Assembly: GCA_943361925.1 (NCBI GenBank)
Contig: CALRIT020000021.1
Span: 3,432-67,431, forward strand
Direction of reading: 5' to 3'
DNA length: 64,000 nucleotides
Origin: CAISCU01 sp943361925
GTDB lineage: Bacteria; Bacteroidota; Bacteroidia; UKL13-3
The number at the start of each line of letters is the position of its first letter. The stretch's first letter is position 1. Positions 26,788 to 36,462 of the stretch are shown here, in pieces. Position numbers and translations under genes: made by a program. Under the pieces are notes generated by a model that saw only the letters and a list, made by a program, of their open reading frames with translations, was not told where the DNA came from and made no database searches.

Positions 26788-27696
26788 TTGAAGTTTAATA
26801 AGTATCTCGTCCTTCATTTTATTATTCTCCTTTGGGGATTTACACCAGTTTTAGGAAAGTTAATTACTTTACCTGCAATTGAATTGGTTTGGTGGCGATT
26901 GTTGTTTTCATTACTCAGTTTATATGTTTATGCAAGGTATAAAGGCGTTTCATTTCGATTGCCCTTAAAAAACATTCTTCCTTTATTGGGATGGGGAACT
27001 GTTGTTGGAGCGCATTGGTATTTCTTTTATCATGCCATCAAAGTTTCAAATGTTTCTGTTGCTATGATGGGATTTAGCAGCATTACCTTATTTGCTAGTT
27101 TATTACAACCCTTGTTATTAAAGAAGAAATTCTTTTGGGGTGATTTGATTTATGGCTTGGTAATTATGATTGGTCTTTGGATAGTAACAGCTGCTGAAAC
27201 AGTTTATTTCTCAGGTATAATTTTCGGAATATTAGCTGCATTTTTAGGCGCTTTGTTTGGCGTTTATAATGGTAGTTTAATCAACAGATATGATTCAGCC
27301 CAAATAACATTGTTTGAGTTTTTAGGTGCCTTTGTTTTAATGACAGGTGTAAGTTTTTATGAACTTTTTGATGCAGGTTTGCCTTTTAGCTTATTACCAT
27401 TTTCATTTCTCGATACCAATAATTTAATTTTCTTGTTGATATTAAGTATCGTTTGTACAACATTGGCATTTACTTTAAGTGTTGAAATTCTCAAGAAAAT
27501 TGACCCATTAACAGTCATCATCACCAATAACCTGGAACCAATTTATGGTGTTGTGTTTTCGGTTTTGTTATTCAAGGATTCAGAAATTATGTCGGGGCCA
27601 TTTTATATAGGAGCAGGAATTTTATTGATTTCTATATTTAGTTATCCATTCATCAAACGAAAACTTCAAGAAAAAGTAAAGCCTGTTATAGACTAA
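26788..27696 (+). CDS. EamA family (DMT) transporter
   Basis: A 302-aa protein with ten predicted helices in two EamA repeats. Recognisable parts are LLWGFTPVLGKL in the first helix, IELVWWRLLFSL, and ITNNLEPIYGVVFSVLLF near the end, as in drug/metabolite exporters. The substrate is unknown. The start is a TTG (26788), one base after the LptF/G stop codon; no ATG is available without losing the first helix. The genes are clearly an operon. Confidence 0.87.
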   Translation: MKFNKYLVLHFIILLWGFTPVLGKLITLPAIELVWWRLLFSLLSLYVYARYKGVSFRLPLKNILPLLGWGTVVGAHWYFFYHAIKVSNVSVAMMGFSSITLFASLLQPLLLKKKFFWGDLIYGLVIMIGLWIVTAAETVYFSGIIFGILAAFLGALFGVYNGSLINRYDSAQITLFEFLGAFVLMTGVSFYELFDAGLPFSLLPFSFLDTNNLIFLLILSIVCTTLAFTLSVEILKKIDPLTVIITNNLEPIYGVVFSVLLFKDSEIMSGPFYIGAGILLISIFSYPFIKRKLQEKVKPVID

Positions 27697-27734
27697 TCTG
27701 AACAGGCTTAGAAATGGGATTAATTACTTCAGAA

Positions 27735-28925
27735 TTAACTCAATTTATCCAAAGCAAGTTTAATTCTCTCACAAGCTTCAACCAATTTTTCATCTGATGT
27801 TGCATAACTAATTCTGATACAATTATCATCACCAAAAGCCTCACCGGTAACCATTGAAACGTAAACTGTATTGAGGACATACATGCATAAATCAGTAGCA
27901 GTATGCATCACTTCACCATTGTATTGTTTACCTAAAAAATTACTGATATCAGGAAAGAAATAAAATGCTCCTTCTGGGTCATTAATTTTTATTCCATTGA
28001 TTTTACTTAATCCATCAAACATAATTTGTTTCCTTCTTTTAAAGGCTTTTACCATCTCGTAACTAGGAGTTAAATCGCCGGTTAGAGCAGCTACAGCGGC
28101 TTTCTGACTAATTCCACTTGTAGCAGAAGTAAACTGACCCTGAATTTTTTCGCAGGCAATAGCAATCTCTTTTGGAGCACCTAAATAACCCAATCTCCAG
28201 CCTGTCATGGCAAAACCTTTTGATAAACCATTGATAGTAATTGTTCTGTTTATCATGCCCGGAAAACTTCCAATACTTACATGCTTTCCAACAAAATTAA
28301 TGAACTCATAAATCTCATCAGCGATAATAAATATTTCAGGAAACTTATTGAATACATCAACCAAAGAAGCCAATTCTGTTTCACTAAAAACAGAACCTGT
28401 AGGATTACATGGTGATGAGAAAATAAAGGCTTTTGATTTAGGTGTAATGGCTGCTTCTAATTGTGAAGCAGTGATTTTAAAATCGTTCTCAATTGTACCT
28501 TTTATAAATACAGGAACTCCACCAACTAATTTTACCATTTCAGAATAACTCACCCAATATGGCGTTGGAATAAGCACTTCATCTCCCGGATTGATAATTG
28601 CCATAATGGTATTCATGATAGCATGTTTAGCTCCGGTACCAACTACAATTTGGTCGACATTATAATTCAGATTGTTTTGTGTTTTGAATTTTTGAGAAAT
28701 TGCTTCTCTTAATTCAGGAATACCTGCAACAGGAGTATAATAAGAGAAATTATTATCAATAGCTGATTTTGCTGCTTCTTTGATATGTTCGGGTGTTGCA
28801 AAATCGGGTTCGCCTAAGCTTAAACTAATTACGTTATGACCCAATGCTGCTAATTCTCTCGATTTTTTCGCCATGGCAATGGTTTGTGGCTCATTGATTA
28901 CATGGACTCTATCTGCTAAATTCAT
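27735..28925 (-). CDS. PLP-dependent aminotransferase (aspartate aminotransferase type)
   Basis: A 396-aa fold-type I aminotransferase of class I/II. It has SLSLGEPDFATPEHIK, YYTPVAGIPELREAI, GTGAKHAI, SPCNPTGSVF, the DEIYE turn and SKGFAMTGWRLGY with the PLP-binding Lys near residue 236; the C-terminal NCIRISYATS contains the carboxylate-binding Arg. It probably converts aspartate or a related amino acid. Monocistronic, followed by the convergent EamA gene. Confidence 0.92.
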   Translation of the reverse strand: MNLADRVHVINEPQTIAMAKKSRELAALGHNVISLSLGEPDFATPEHIKEAAKSAIDNNFSYYTPVAGIPELREAISQKFKTQNNLNYNVDQIVVGTGAKHAIMNTIMAIINPGDEVLIPTPYWVSYSEMVKLVGGVPVFIKGTIENDFKITASQLEAAITPKSKAFIFSSPCNPTGSVFSETELASLVDVFNKFPEIFIIADEIYEFINFVGKHVSIGSFPGMINRTITINGLSKGFAMTGWRLGYLGAPKEIAIACEKIQGQFTSATSGISQKAAVAALTGDLTPSYEMVKAFKRRKQIMFDGLSKINGIKINDPEGAFYFFPDISNFLGKQYNGEVMHTATDLCMYVLNTVYVSMVTGEAFGDDNCIRISYATSDEKLVEACERIKLALDKLS

Positions 28926-28945
28926 GGGGCGAATGTATTTATTTT

Positions 28946-28985
28946 TTTTAATAGCCCGAGGTTTAAACCCGGGTTATTAAAAAAA
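28946..28985. repeat. REP-like palindrome, copy 3
   Basis: A hairpin around a perfect GGTTTAAACC core (28960-28969), with arms TTTTAATAGCCCG and CGGGTTATTAAAA that differ at one position. It matches the ATAGCCC...GGG layout of copies 2 and 5 and could terminate the region upstream of the aminotransferase. Confidence 0.7.
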
Positions 28986-29095
28986 ATGTGTTGGGAACAA
29001 TCATGCAAAAAATTGGAAAACCAATCATTTTAATTATCCTACATGCTGAATCAACGGAGCATTTAAATATCTTAGGGAAATATAAAAATTCCACA

Positions 29096-29160
29096 TCCCA
29101 ATAAAATCGTGTTGGTTCCTCAATTGCCATGCGGCTTCAGTCCATGGAAAATGAGGAATT
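29096..29160. repeat. REP-like element, copy 4 (long form)
   Basis: A hairpin with TTCCTCA...TGAGGAA arms and a GGCTTCAG core. A 5' extension, TCCCAATAAAATCGT, is also found in front of the 45.1-kb copy, so the two share more than the palindrome. Confidence 0.65.
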
Positions 29161-29170
29161 GAAAAAATGT

Positions 29171-29206
29171 TTCTGTCAATAGCCCTGGGCTTCAGCTCAG
29201 GGGCAA
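29171..29206. repeat. REP-like palindrome, copy 5
   Basis: AATAGCCCTGGGCTTCAGCTCAGGGGC forms an imperfect hairpin (GCCCTGGGC against GCTCAGGGGC). Same consensus as copies 2 and 3. Confidence 0.6.
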
Positions 29207-29427
29207 AAAAAAATGATTGATACCAATTTTTTATCCTTGATAATATTGCTCAAATCAATAAATCATAAACGCAATTTGCATAATCTGCAAATATGGAAAC
29301 TCACTGACCTGAAAAATTCATAAAGTGGGAATCTATGCAAGCTTTGGCAAAAGCAGACCACAAAGCAATTGGTGTAGCTTTTCTGATTGCTCCACCTTTG
29401 TATCATCAAATCAAACAAAAAAAAATT

Positions 29428-30540
29428 ATGAAAAGCTTCAACATGTTAAAATCAATTTTATTTGGATTATTACTTTTAGTTTCTCAATTGAATGCAGTTG
29501 CTCAAACTAAAAAGCCAACATTAACTGTATTAAACATCGATACCAAAGGATTTTCTCTTGATGCTGTGCAAATGGGAAATCTAGTAAGACTTGAAATGGA
29601 ACGTCTGGATAAATATGATGTAACTGATAAATACGATATCAATTATTTGATAGAAAAAAATCAGTTGAACGTGAACAATTGTTATGGCAAAATTTGTCTG
29701 GTTGAAATTGGTGAAAAAGTGAATTCTGATTTTATGTTTACAGGTAGTGTTGAAACCTATCCGGGTAATACCATTTTTACTTTTAGGTTGATAAATGTAA
29801 AAGAAAAAACCATTGAAAAAACACATGTAATGGAGTTTCTAAATTTCCCTGAAGAAATTCAATCAATGGTTTCAATTGCTATCAAAAAGATGTATGGCTT
29901 ACCTGTAAATGAAGAACTATTGATTCATTTAACCAAAAAGAATGATTTCGAAAATACCATCAACAACCCCAATAAAAATATTGTGAATTTATCTGGACCA
30001 CGTTTTGGTTACACTTATTCTTTTGGTGCTGATGCCAATATCCTTCAAAAATCAGAATTGGATGGTGGATTTGAAGCTTATCCTGCTATGTTCCAGTTTG
30101 GATATCAGTTCGAAAAACAATATTTAAATGAGGGTAATTTTCAGGCTTTGTTTGAATTCATTCCAATGGTTACCGGTATCGATCAACAAATGATTATTCC
30201 AAGTTTTACATTTTTGAATGGTTTTAGAAATAACAATTCAGGATGGGAGATCGCTATTGGTCCAACCATTTCAACAACAACTAAATTAAAAGGTGCTGAA
30301 TACAATGGTAAATTTTATACCCAATCAGAATTAGACCTTTTGGGAATAAAAGATTTACAGGTTAAAAGCAGGTTAGATAGCAGAGGAGATTTTGCATTTA
30401 CATCAGCTTTAGTAGTTGCAGTTGGTAAAACAATTAAATCAGGTAAAATGAATATTCCACTTAATTTATATGCAACCATTCCTACCAAAGATGGCTTTAG
30501 AATTGGATTGTCGGTAGGTTATAATTCAAAACGCAGATAA
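29428..30540 (+). CDS. Secreted hypothetical protein with a CsgG/TolB-N-like domain
   Basis: A 370-aa protein with a signal peptide (MLKSILFGLLLLVSQ to AVAQ). The first mature half (about 30-150) has the pattern of small alpha/beta lipoprotein-type domains such as CsgG or TolB-N (LTVLNIDTKGFS, LVRLEMERLDKYDV, FMFTGSVE); this is tentative. The second half is beta-rich and may form a barrel or barrel-like domain, ending GLSVGYNSKRR. The start is ATG 29428, since the signal peptide begins there. A terminator hairpin follows. Confidence 0.65.
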   Translation: MKSFNMLKSILFGLLLLVSQLNAVAQTKKPTLTVLNIDTKGFSLDAVQMGNLVRLEMERLDKYDVTDKYDINYLIEKNQLNVNNCYGKICLVEIGEKVNSDFMFTGSVETYPGNTIFTFRLINVKEKTIEKTHVMEFLNFPEEIQSMVSIAIKKMYGLPVNEELLIHLTKKNDFENTINNPNKNIVNLSGPRFGYTYSFGADANILQKSELDGGFEAYPAMFQFGYQFEKQYLNEGNFQALFEFIPMVTGIDQQMIIPSFTFLNGFRNNNSGWEIAIGPTISTTTKLKGAEYNGKFYTQSELDLLGIKDLQVKSRLDSRGDFAFTSALVVAVGKTIKSGKMNIPLNLYATIPTKDGFRIGLSVGYNSKRR

Positions 30541-30564
30541 TACTTGATTTGAGAAAAAATATTG

Positions 30565-30594
30565 GGTAGGGATTCATTTCTCTACCTTTTTTTG
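30565..30594 (+). terminator. Terminator hairpin
   Basis: An 8-bp stem GGTAGGGA / TCTCTACC (one G-T pair, 6-nt loop) followed by a long T run, 25 bp after the preceding stop codon. Confidence 0.75.
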
Positions 30595-30626
30595 TTTGAT
30601 AAGCAGTCAAACTTTCTGAATTTTAA

Positions 30627-30643
30627 AAAACGAAATTCGTTTT
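30627..30643. promoter_or_regulatory. Palindrome upstream of clpB
   Basis: A perfect inverted repeat AAAACGAA-A-TTCGTTTT 125 bp upstream of the clpB ATG. It is not a CIRCE element; a heat-shock role is only a guess from position. Confidence 0.3.
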
Positions 30644-30767
30644 GTGGCCAAAATTGCATATCAAACCAAAAAAATTAAAAGAAAAAAGACAATTTTTCCT
30701 AAAAACTCAATTGGATTGATACTTGACGGAATAGGGTATACAATAGAAACAATTAATACTAAAATAT

Positions 30768-33368
30768 ATGAATTTCAATCAGTTCACCATCAAAGCTCAG
30801 GAAGCAGTACAGCTGGCCCAGCAAATGGCCGCTACAAATGGAAATCCTAGTATTGAAACTGCACATCTTTTGAAAGGAATTATTCAAACAGATGAGCAAT
30901 TAACAGGATTCCTTTTCAAAAAAATAGGAGTGAATCCAACTCGAATTCTACAGGGAACAGATCAAATAGTAAATACCTTACCAAAAGTATCAGGCAATAA
31001 TCAATTACAATTGTCTTCAAATGCAAACCAGGTCCTCATTCAGGCAACAAGTTTTCTAAAGGAATTTGGTGATGAGTTTGTCAGCATAGAACACTTAATT
31101 TTATCATTGGCCAAATCGAATGATGCCATTGGTAATTTAATGAAAGATGCCGGTGTACAAGAGAAAGCTCTGAAAGCAGCTATCAAGGAATTAAGAGGAG
31201 GAGAATCTGTTAAATCGCAGGATGCTGAAGCCACTTATCAATCATTAAATAAGTATGCCAAAAACCTGAACGATTTAGCCAAAACAGGTAAACTCGATCC
31301 TGTAATTGGAAGAGATGAAGAGATACGAAGAGTGCTTCAAATTTTATCAAGAAGAACCAAAAACAATCCGATTTTAATTGGAGAACCAGGAGTAGGTAAA
31401 ACAGCTATTGCTGAAGGATTGGCCCATAGAATTGTAAATGGTGATGTGCCTGAAAACCTAAAAAGCAAAAGGGTATTTTCTCTCGACATGGGTGCTTTGA
31501 TTGCAGGTGCAAAATACAAAGGTGAGTTTGAAGAAAGACTGAAAGCAGTGGTGAAAGAAGTGAGTTCATCTGATGGAGAAATTGTTTTGTTTATTGATGA
31601 AATTCACACATTGGTTGGAGCCGGAGGAAGTTCTGAAGGTGCCATGGATGCTGCGAATATTCTGAAACCTGCTTTGGCAAGAGGAGAACTTAGAGCAATT
31701 GGTGCAACAACATTAGCCGAGTACCAAAGGTATATCGAAAAAGACAAAGCACTCGAAAGACGTTTCCAAAAAGTATATGTAGATGAACCGGATACCGAAG
31801 CTGCTATTTCTATCCTTCGTGGATTAAAGGAAAGGTACGAAGTCCACCACAAAGTTAGGATTAAAGATGAAGCCATTATTGCCGCTGTTGAATTATCACA
31901 GCGTTATATCAACGACCGTTTTTTACCGGATAAAGCCATTGATTTAATTGATGAAGCAGCATCTAAATTAAGGTTGGAAATTGATTCTGTGCCTGAGGAA
32001 ATTGATCAGTTGGATAGAAGAATCATGCAACTCGAAATTGAACGTGAAGCCATTAAACGTGAAGGTGATTCTGCTAAAGTAAATGAGTTGAGTGAAGAAA
32101 TTGCCAATCTGCAATCGGAACGAAACACCTTAAAAGCACAATGGAAATCGGAGAAGGATGTGGTGGAAGGAATTCAGAGTGCTAAACAAGAAATTGAGCA
32201 ATTAAAACTCGAAGCCGAACAAGCTGAAAGAGCCGGTGATTTTGGTAAAGTAGCAGAAATCAGGTATGGCAAAGTGAAGGAAGTTGAAAGTAAATTGGAA
32301 GCCTTACAAGAAAAACTACATGAAGCCAAAGACCATAAAGCCATGGTGAAAGAGGAAGTGGATAGTGAAGACATAGCCGGCGTTGTGAGCAGATGGACAG
32401 GCATTCCGGTAAACAGAATGTTGCAAAGTGACAGAGAGAAATTGTTGAATCTTGAAGAGGAATTACACAAAAGAGTAGTAGGGCAGGAGGAAGCAATAGC
32501 AGCTATTTCAGATGCTATTAGAAGAAGCAGAGCAGGCTTGTCTGATCCTAAGAAACCAATAGGCTCCTTTATCTTTTTAGGAACAACAGGCGTAGGTAAA
32601 ACAGAATTGGCAAGAGCTTTGGCTGATTATTTATTTAACCAGGAAAATGCCATGGTGCGCATCGACATGAGTGAGTACCAGGAAAAACATACTGTAAGTA
32701 GATTGATTGGAGCACCTCCGGGATATGTTGGTTATGAAGAAAGCGGACAGTTAACAGAAGCCATCAGAAGAAGACCTTATTCGGTTGTGTTATTGGATGA
32801 AATTGAGAAAGCACATCCTGATGTTTTTAATATTTTGTTACAAGTTTTAGATGATGGAAGACTAACCGATAACAAAGGCAGACTGGCCAATTTCAGGAAT
32901 ACCATCATCATCATGACAAGTAATATGGGTTCTCAGTTGATTCAAGAAAAGTTTGAAAAACTAACTGAATTCAACAAAGATGAATTGATGGCCGAAGCTA
33001 AAATCGGTGTGATGGAGCAATTGAAAAGAAGCATTCGTCCGGAGTTCTTAAACAGGATTGATGAAGTGATTATGTTCACTCCATTATCGAGAGAAGATGT
33101 AAGAAGCATTGTCGATTTACAAATGAGCATTCTCTTAAAACAATTAGGTGAACAAGGCATTCAAATTGAGTTAAGCGGAGAAGCCCTCGACTGGTTAGCA
33201 CAATTGGGTTACGATCCAACATACGGCGCGAGACCATTAAAAAGAGTGATTCAAAAACGTATTCTCAATGAATTATCGAAAGCCATATTAAGCAACAGCA
33301 TCAACCGCGATTCAAAAGTAAAAATTGAATTAGATGATAAGAACCAGTTTGTGTTTTTGAATTCGTAA
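30768..33368 (+). CDS. clpB: ATP-dependent disaggregase ClpB
   Basis: An 866-aa Hsp100 chaperone that solubilises aggregates with DnaK. It has the N-terminal Clp repeat domain (1-145), the first AAA+ domain with Walker A GEPGVGKTA at about 205, a long coiled-coil middle domain (about 400-530), and the second AAA+ domain with GTTGVGKTE at about 605, GAPPGYVGYEE and the sensor region PEFLNRIDE. No frameshift. It stands alone, with a terminator behind it. Confidence 0.97.
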   Translation: MNFNQFTIKAQEAVQLAQQMAATNGNPSIETAHLLKGIIQTDEQLTGFLFKKIGVNPTRILQGTDQIVNTLPKVSGNNQLQLSSNANQVLIQATSFLKEFGDEFVSIEHLILSLAKSNDAIGNLMKDAGVQEKALKAAIKELRGGESVKSQDAEATYQSLNKYAKNLNDLAKTGKLDPVIGRDEEIRRVLQILSRRTKNNPILIGEPGVGKTAIAEGLAHRIVNGDVPENLKSKRVFSLDMGALIAGAKYKGEFEERLKAVVKEVSSSDGEIVLFIDEIHTLVGAGGSSEGAMDAANILKPALARGELRAIGATTLAEYQRYIEKDKALERRFQKVYVDEPDTEAAISILRGLKERYEVHHKVRIKDEAIIAAVELSQRYINDRFLPDKAIDLIDEAASKLRLEIDSVPEEIDQLDRRIMQLEIEREAIKREGDSAKVNELSEEIANLQSERNTLKAQWKSEKDVVEGIQSAKQEIEQLKLEAEQAERAGDFGKVAEIRYGKVKEVESKLEALQEKLHEAKDHKAMVKEEVDSEDIAGVVSRWTGIPVNRMLQSDREKLLNLEEELHKRVVGQEEAIAAISDAIRRSRAGLSDPKKPIGSFIFLGTTGVGKTELARALADYLFNQENAMVRIDMSEYQEKHTVSRLIGAPPGYVGYEESGQLTEAIRRRPYSVVLLDEIEKAHPDVFNILLQVLDDGRLTDNKGRLANFRNTIIIMTSNMGSQLIQEKFEKLTEFNKDELMAEAKIGVMEQLKRSIRPEFLNRIDEVIMFTPLSREDVRSIVDLQMSILLKQLGEQGIQIELSGEALDWLAQLGYDPTYGARPLKRVIQKRILNELSKAILSNSINRDSKVKIELDDKNQFVFLNS

Positions 33369-33385
33369 AAGATAAGATTCGTATA

Positions 33386-33428
33386 AAAAAAAACGCCCTG
33401 AAGATGAGAGTTTGCGGGGTGTTTTTGG
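33386..33428 (+). terminator. Terminator hairpin after clpB
   Basis: AAAACGCCCTG pairs with GCGGGGTGTTTT (two wobble pairs); the 3' arm runs into a short T run. It starts 18 bp after the clpB stop. Confidence 0.75.
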
Positions 33429-33585
33429 TTTTGGGAGAGGGATGAATTAACGCTGCACTGCATTGTACAGCAAGTATTTCAGTACATAAATGTATCAAAT
33501 ATATCGAAAACCTCAAAGGGGACGACCGCTTTTTTTACCTCCCCCAAAAAACGAGTTTTACAAAGCCACTTTTAAAAGATATACA

Positions 33586-34911
33586 TTAAAATGGTAAATC
33601 TTCAATATATAAATCAGAATCTTTTCCATCAGGTTTTGACATTTTATCATAATCAAAATCGTAGTATTTTTCATCGGGTTCATATTTAGATACATAGCCT
33701 CCCCTGACATAACCAAATGTTTTAGGCATTTTGAATGCGACTCCAAAGTCTTTATTTTTTTGATCAATAAAATAATCATTATTGAATGAATAGATTTCGA
33801 TTCGATCATCTAGAATAACATGCAGATGGTTCTCATAATTAAGAGATCTTGGATATACTCTTACCTTAGTTGCAGCTCCAGGGATATTGTGAAATGTACC
33901 ATCGCTTAACATTACAACAACAGCATTCTCACACTGTAATACCGTTCCAAAGTATGATGTGAAAGCTGCCAAAACATCTCCTTTCCATGGTTGCAATGGA
34001 ATAAATTTAGACTTTGAAAATATATTACCTGTCTCTTTAGAATAATTATTAAATCGAACAATCTCTATTCCATTTGGCATTGCCCTGTATATCTTTTCAT
34101 TAAAACCCCAACTTAAATATGGTTGAATTTCACAATTTTCACTGTTGAATATTTCATTTTCAGAAAATTCACAGACTAAGGCTTTTCGGGGTTTTGATTC
34201 ATTTTGAATTTCATCCCACATGAAGTATGAAAGAAAGGACTTACCACATAATGAGGAATTATAAATGCTTAAAAAGGAATAGTCTGAAAACGAAGAATGG
34301 TTATTGGAAACTTGGCTCATTCTTTTATCATTTCGCATGGATAATTGTTCGTTAGATGAAGCATTATATTCAAATAACCCTTCATCTCCTGCTGATAAAG
34401 CTATTCTCGCGTATTTATTAGCGCGCATCGAAATACCATACAAGTCAAAATGCTTGTTAAATTTTGTTGAAACAGGATATTTAGTATTACCATGAACTGA
34501 AGATGACAAAAGACAATTATGTGTTAAAACGAACATCTTGTTATTGAAAATTTCGGAATCTACTTGCAGCTCTTTGAATGGTGATTCTTGCTGGCCAACA
34601 ATGAAATTATTCAATTGATGTTCATCAAAAATTATTTCTTGTTTTGATAGTAGATTAAATTTTTGTTCTAACAAATTCGTTATATCAATGTCAGCAAAGA
34701 GTTCATAAAGTTCTGGATGATATAGATTTCTACCATTTTTAAAAGCATAAGTAATAGCAATATTATTTTTATCTTCTTTCAACAATGAGTCAACTAATTT
34801 GTTCCAATCAATTGTTTTTATTGATCCATCCATACAAGTGATATATAATCGACCACGATATATCTGGCAGTCCCAATAATTTCCAAGAATAGTTATTTTG
34901 GATGGTTTCAT
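33586..34911 (-). CDS. Unrecognised 441-aa protein, second gene of a two-gene pair
   Basis: I do not recognise this protein. It has no signal peptide or membrane segment, and a run of short hydrophobic strands separated by turns (for example YRGRLYITCMDGSIKTIDW, NGIEIVRFNN, LHVILDDRIEIYSF) that suggests a beta-propeller-like fold. The C-terminus is very acidic (DEKYYDFDYDKM and DSDLYIEDLPF). The start overlaps the stop of the upstream 136-aa gene (ATGA), so the pair is coupled. It begins the accessory region downstream of clpB, on the opposite strand. Confidence 0.7.
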   Translation of the reverse strand: MKPSKITILGNYWDCQIYRGRLYITCMDGSIKTIDWNKLVDSLLKEDKNNIAITYAFKNGRNLYHPELYELFADIDITNLLEQKFNLLSKQEIIFDEHQLNNFIVGQQESPFKELQVDSEIFNNKMFVLTHNCLLSSSVHGNTKYPVSTKFNKHFDLYGISMRANKYARIALSAGDEGLFEYNASSNEQLSMRNDKRMSQVSNNHSSFSDYSFLSIYNSSLCGKSFLSYFMWDEIQNESKPRKALVCEFSENEIFNSENCEIQPYLSWGFNEKIYRAMPNGIEIVRFNNYSKETGNIFSKSKFIPLQPWKGDVLAAFTSYFGTVLQCENAVVVMLSDGTFHNIPGAATKVRVYPRSLNYENHLHVILDDRIEIYSFNNDYFIDQKNKDFGVAFKMPKTFGYVRGGYVSKYEPDEKYYDFDYDKMSKPDGKDSDLYIEDLPF

Positions 34912-35318
34912 ATTTGACCTTGTTTTATGCGACTTAATGTGGGTTTATCAATTAGGCCAGCCTGGTACCATAACATTAAAATATCAGGAACTGGTTTGTC
35001 CTTTGGCTTGTATCGAAGATCAGCCGGATAGCCGTGCCACAGATTTTGATCAAAGACAAATTTTGCTAATATTAATCTACGATTTCTCAAATTTTCACCT
35101 AAAAGGGATAATGATTTTGATACTCCCCAGCCATTAGAATGTACAATCCAAGAATTTGCAAAACAAGTATTGAAGACCTCAAGTTCTTCTAGATGAGTAA
35201 TAAGCCAAACTGAAATTTCGTCTGTAGGATTACCTCTGTGCTTTGGTGAAAAGAAATACTCTGTAGATAATTTTCCATGTTTAACTAAAACTTTTTCGTT
35301 TGTCTTCACTGCCATCAT
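34908..35318 (-). CDS. Unrecognised 136-aa protein, first gene of a two-gene pair
   Basis: A small soluble protein with a distinctive C-terminal block: FDQNLWHGYPADLR followed by PVPDILMLWYQAGLIDKPTLSRIKQGQI. Tryptophans and a single His are spaced as in small enzyme or binding domains, but I cannot assign a family. Two adjacent ATGs (35318, 35315) are possible starts. It is translationally coupled to the 441-aa gene. The tight two-gene layout inside an accessory region is typical of toxin-antitoxin or defence pairs, but nothing in the sequence proves this. Confidence 0.68.
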   Translation of the reverse strand: MMAVKTNEKVLVKHGKLSTEYFFSPKHRGNPTDEISVWLITHLEELEVFNTCFANSWIVHSNGWGVSKSLSLLGENLRNRRLILAKFVFDQNLWHGYPADLRYKPKDKPVPDILMLWYQAGLIDKPTLSRIKQGQI

Positions 35319-35479
35319 GCATTTTTTTAATATAAAGTAATTTGTTTAATGTCTGCTAACGTTTTACACATTTGCCATAGGTGTGAGTTTAGGCTCAAAA
35401 GTAACTCAGTGATACGAATTAATTAAATAATAAATCCCGTTAAACTGAAACGAATTGCACAGCTATTGGAATTGGATTA

Positions 35480-36379
35480 TTAGTTGCTGATTTCATTAAC
35501 AACATAATGCTGTACATTTCCTGTCGAACCACCATATGACTTTATGGCACCTATTTTCAAATTTGTGAAAGTACCATTATTAATTTCCTTTAATAATTCT
35601 GCTTCAAAAGGCACAAAGTAGTCTTTTACTCTCCGAACATCTTTATCAAGAAATTTGACAAGTGGAAATTCGTCTAAATTTTTGAAAGTCTCTAATTTCT
35701 TCTTTAACAAAATTTTAAATTTAGGAAATTGTGTAATTGGTGTTTCGAGTGTTTTACCAATTTCCAAATCAATTAAATAGATGTTTTTTAAAATGTGTTC
35801 AATTATACTTAGTACAACCTTTAATTGTTTTTTGTCTGGGACTTTCATTTCATGAATTGAGTCGTTTCCCAAGAACCTAACAGAGTGAAGTCTTTCACAC
35901 TCCTTTTTAGTAATAAGACCTTCCTTTGTTAGATTATTGATTTTAAGTTCTAAATTTCTGCCTTTGATGCTCTTGTCTAGGCATATCGCTTCAATAACGG
36001 CTCTAAAACCAGCTCCCGCTAGCAGGTTGCAATTTGCTTTTAATGCATTTACAGATTCTTCAAACACTGTTTCAATAGAATCTGGAAGTCGCCAAGCTCC
36101 TTCCAGCTTTCGATGGTCCTTTAGAAATGGAGGATAAATAGTAATTGTAATTGAATGCTCCCATTCATCTTGGTCGTTTGGGTACATTGCTTCATAGTCA
36201 TGAAAGTCTTCTCTAAATGATATTGTCCCACACCCTAAGCATCTAATTGTAGAATAGTCTGTTGCACACTGATAATCTTCGGTGTCTCTATTTATTGTTT
36301 CTTTAAATAGAACTTTATGATTATTTTCATTACAGCAAGTCCTGCAATAGCTTTTAATTAATCCTACAATATTACTCAT
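35480..36379 (-). CDS. DUF4145 protein with N-terminal zinc ribbon
   Basis: A 299-aa protein. The N-terminal part has CRTCC and CLGCG pairs (residues ~12-16 and ~48-51), a probable zinc ribbon. Residues about 105-205 form a DUF4145 domain: VFEESVNALKANCNLLAGAGFRAVIEA, then LTKEGLITKKECERLHSVRFLGNDSIHEM. DUF4145 domains are often fused to restriction or other phage-defence enzymes; here it stands alone. The C-terminal ~90 residues are not recognised. Upstream lies a copy of the ~50-bp repeated element (36463-36514). Confidence 0.78.
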   Translation of the reverse strand: MSNIVGLIKSYCRTCCNENNHKVLFKETINRDTEDYQCATDYSTIRCLGCGTISFREDFHDYEAMYPNDQDEWEHSITITIYPPFLKDHRKLEGAWRLPDSIETVFEESVNALKANCNLLAGAGFRAVIEAICLDKSIKGRNLELKINNLTKEGLITKKECERLHSVRFLGNDSIHEMKVPDKKQLKVVLSIIEHILKNIYLIDLEIGKTLETPITQFPKFKILLKKKLETFKNLDEFPLVKFLDKDVRRVKDYFVPFEAELLKEINNGTFTNLKIGAIKSYGGSTGNVQHYVVNEISN

Positions 36380-36462
36380 ATTCTATTTTTTTATTAAATC
36401 TTCATATAACGCATTAATAATTGCATACCCACCTCCAAAAATGAATTAAACTGCTCACATTT

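Larger units (their letters stand above)
28926..29427. other. Repeat-rich intergenic region, ~500 bp
   Basis: No gene is supported. It contains three REP-like elements (28946-28985, 29096-29160, 29171-29206). A TTTGTATC promoter-like stretch near 29397-29404 resembles the one ahead of the GT9 gene. An in-frame ATG at 29335 would add 31 residues to the next protein, but these are unlike a signal peptide. Confidence 0.6.

Noticed and set aside
30644..30850. Small ORF overlapping the start of clpB
   Set aside because: It overlaps clpB in another frame, starts in the leader with a non-ATG codon, and has no recognisable sequence; an antisense-free shadow of AT-rich leader and clpB.
32174..32470. 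Long minus-strand ORFs within clpB
   Set aside because: Shadow frames of a strongly conserved gene; Ser/Cys-rich products typical of antisense translation.
35319..35479. Possible integron attC-like sequence (GCTAACG and GTTAAAC-like motifs) between the 136-aa gene and the DUF4145 gene
   Set aside because: Core sites do not fit the GTTRRRY/RYYYAAC pair at the right spacing, and other module borders show no consistent attC; no integrase gene is in the window.
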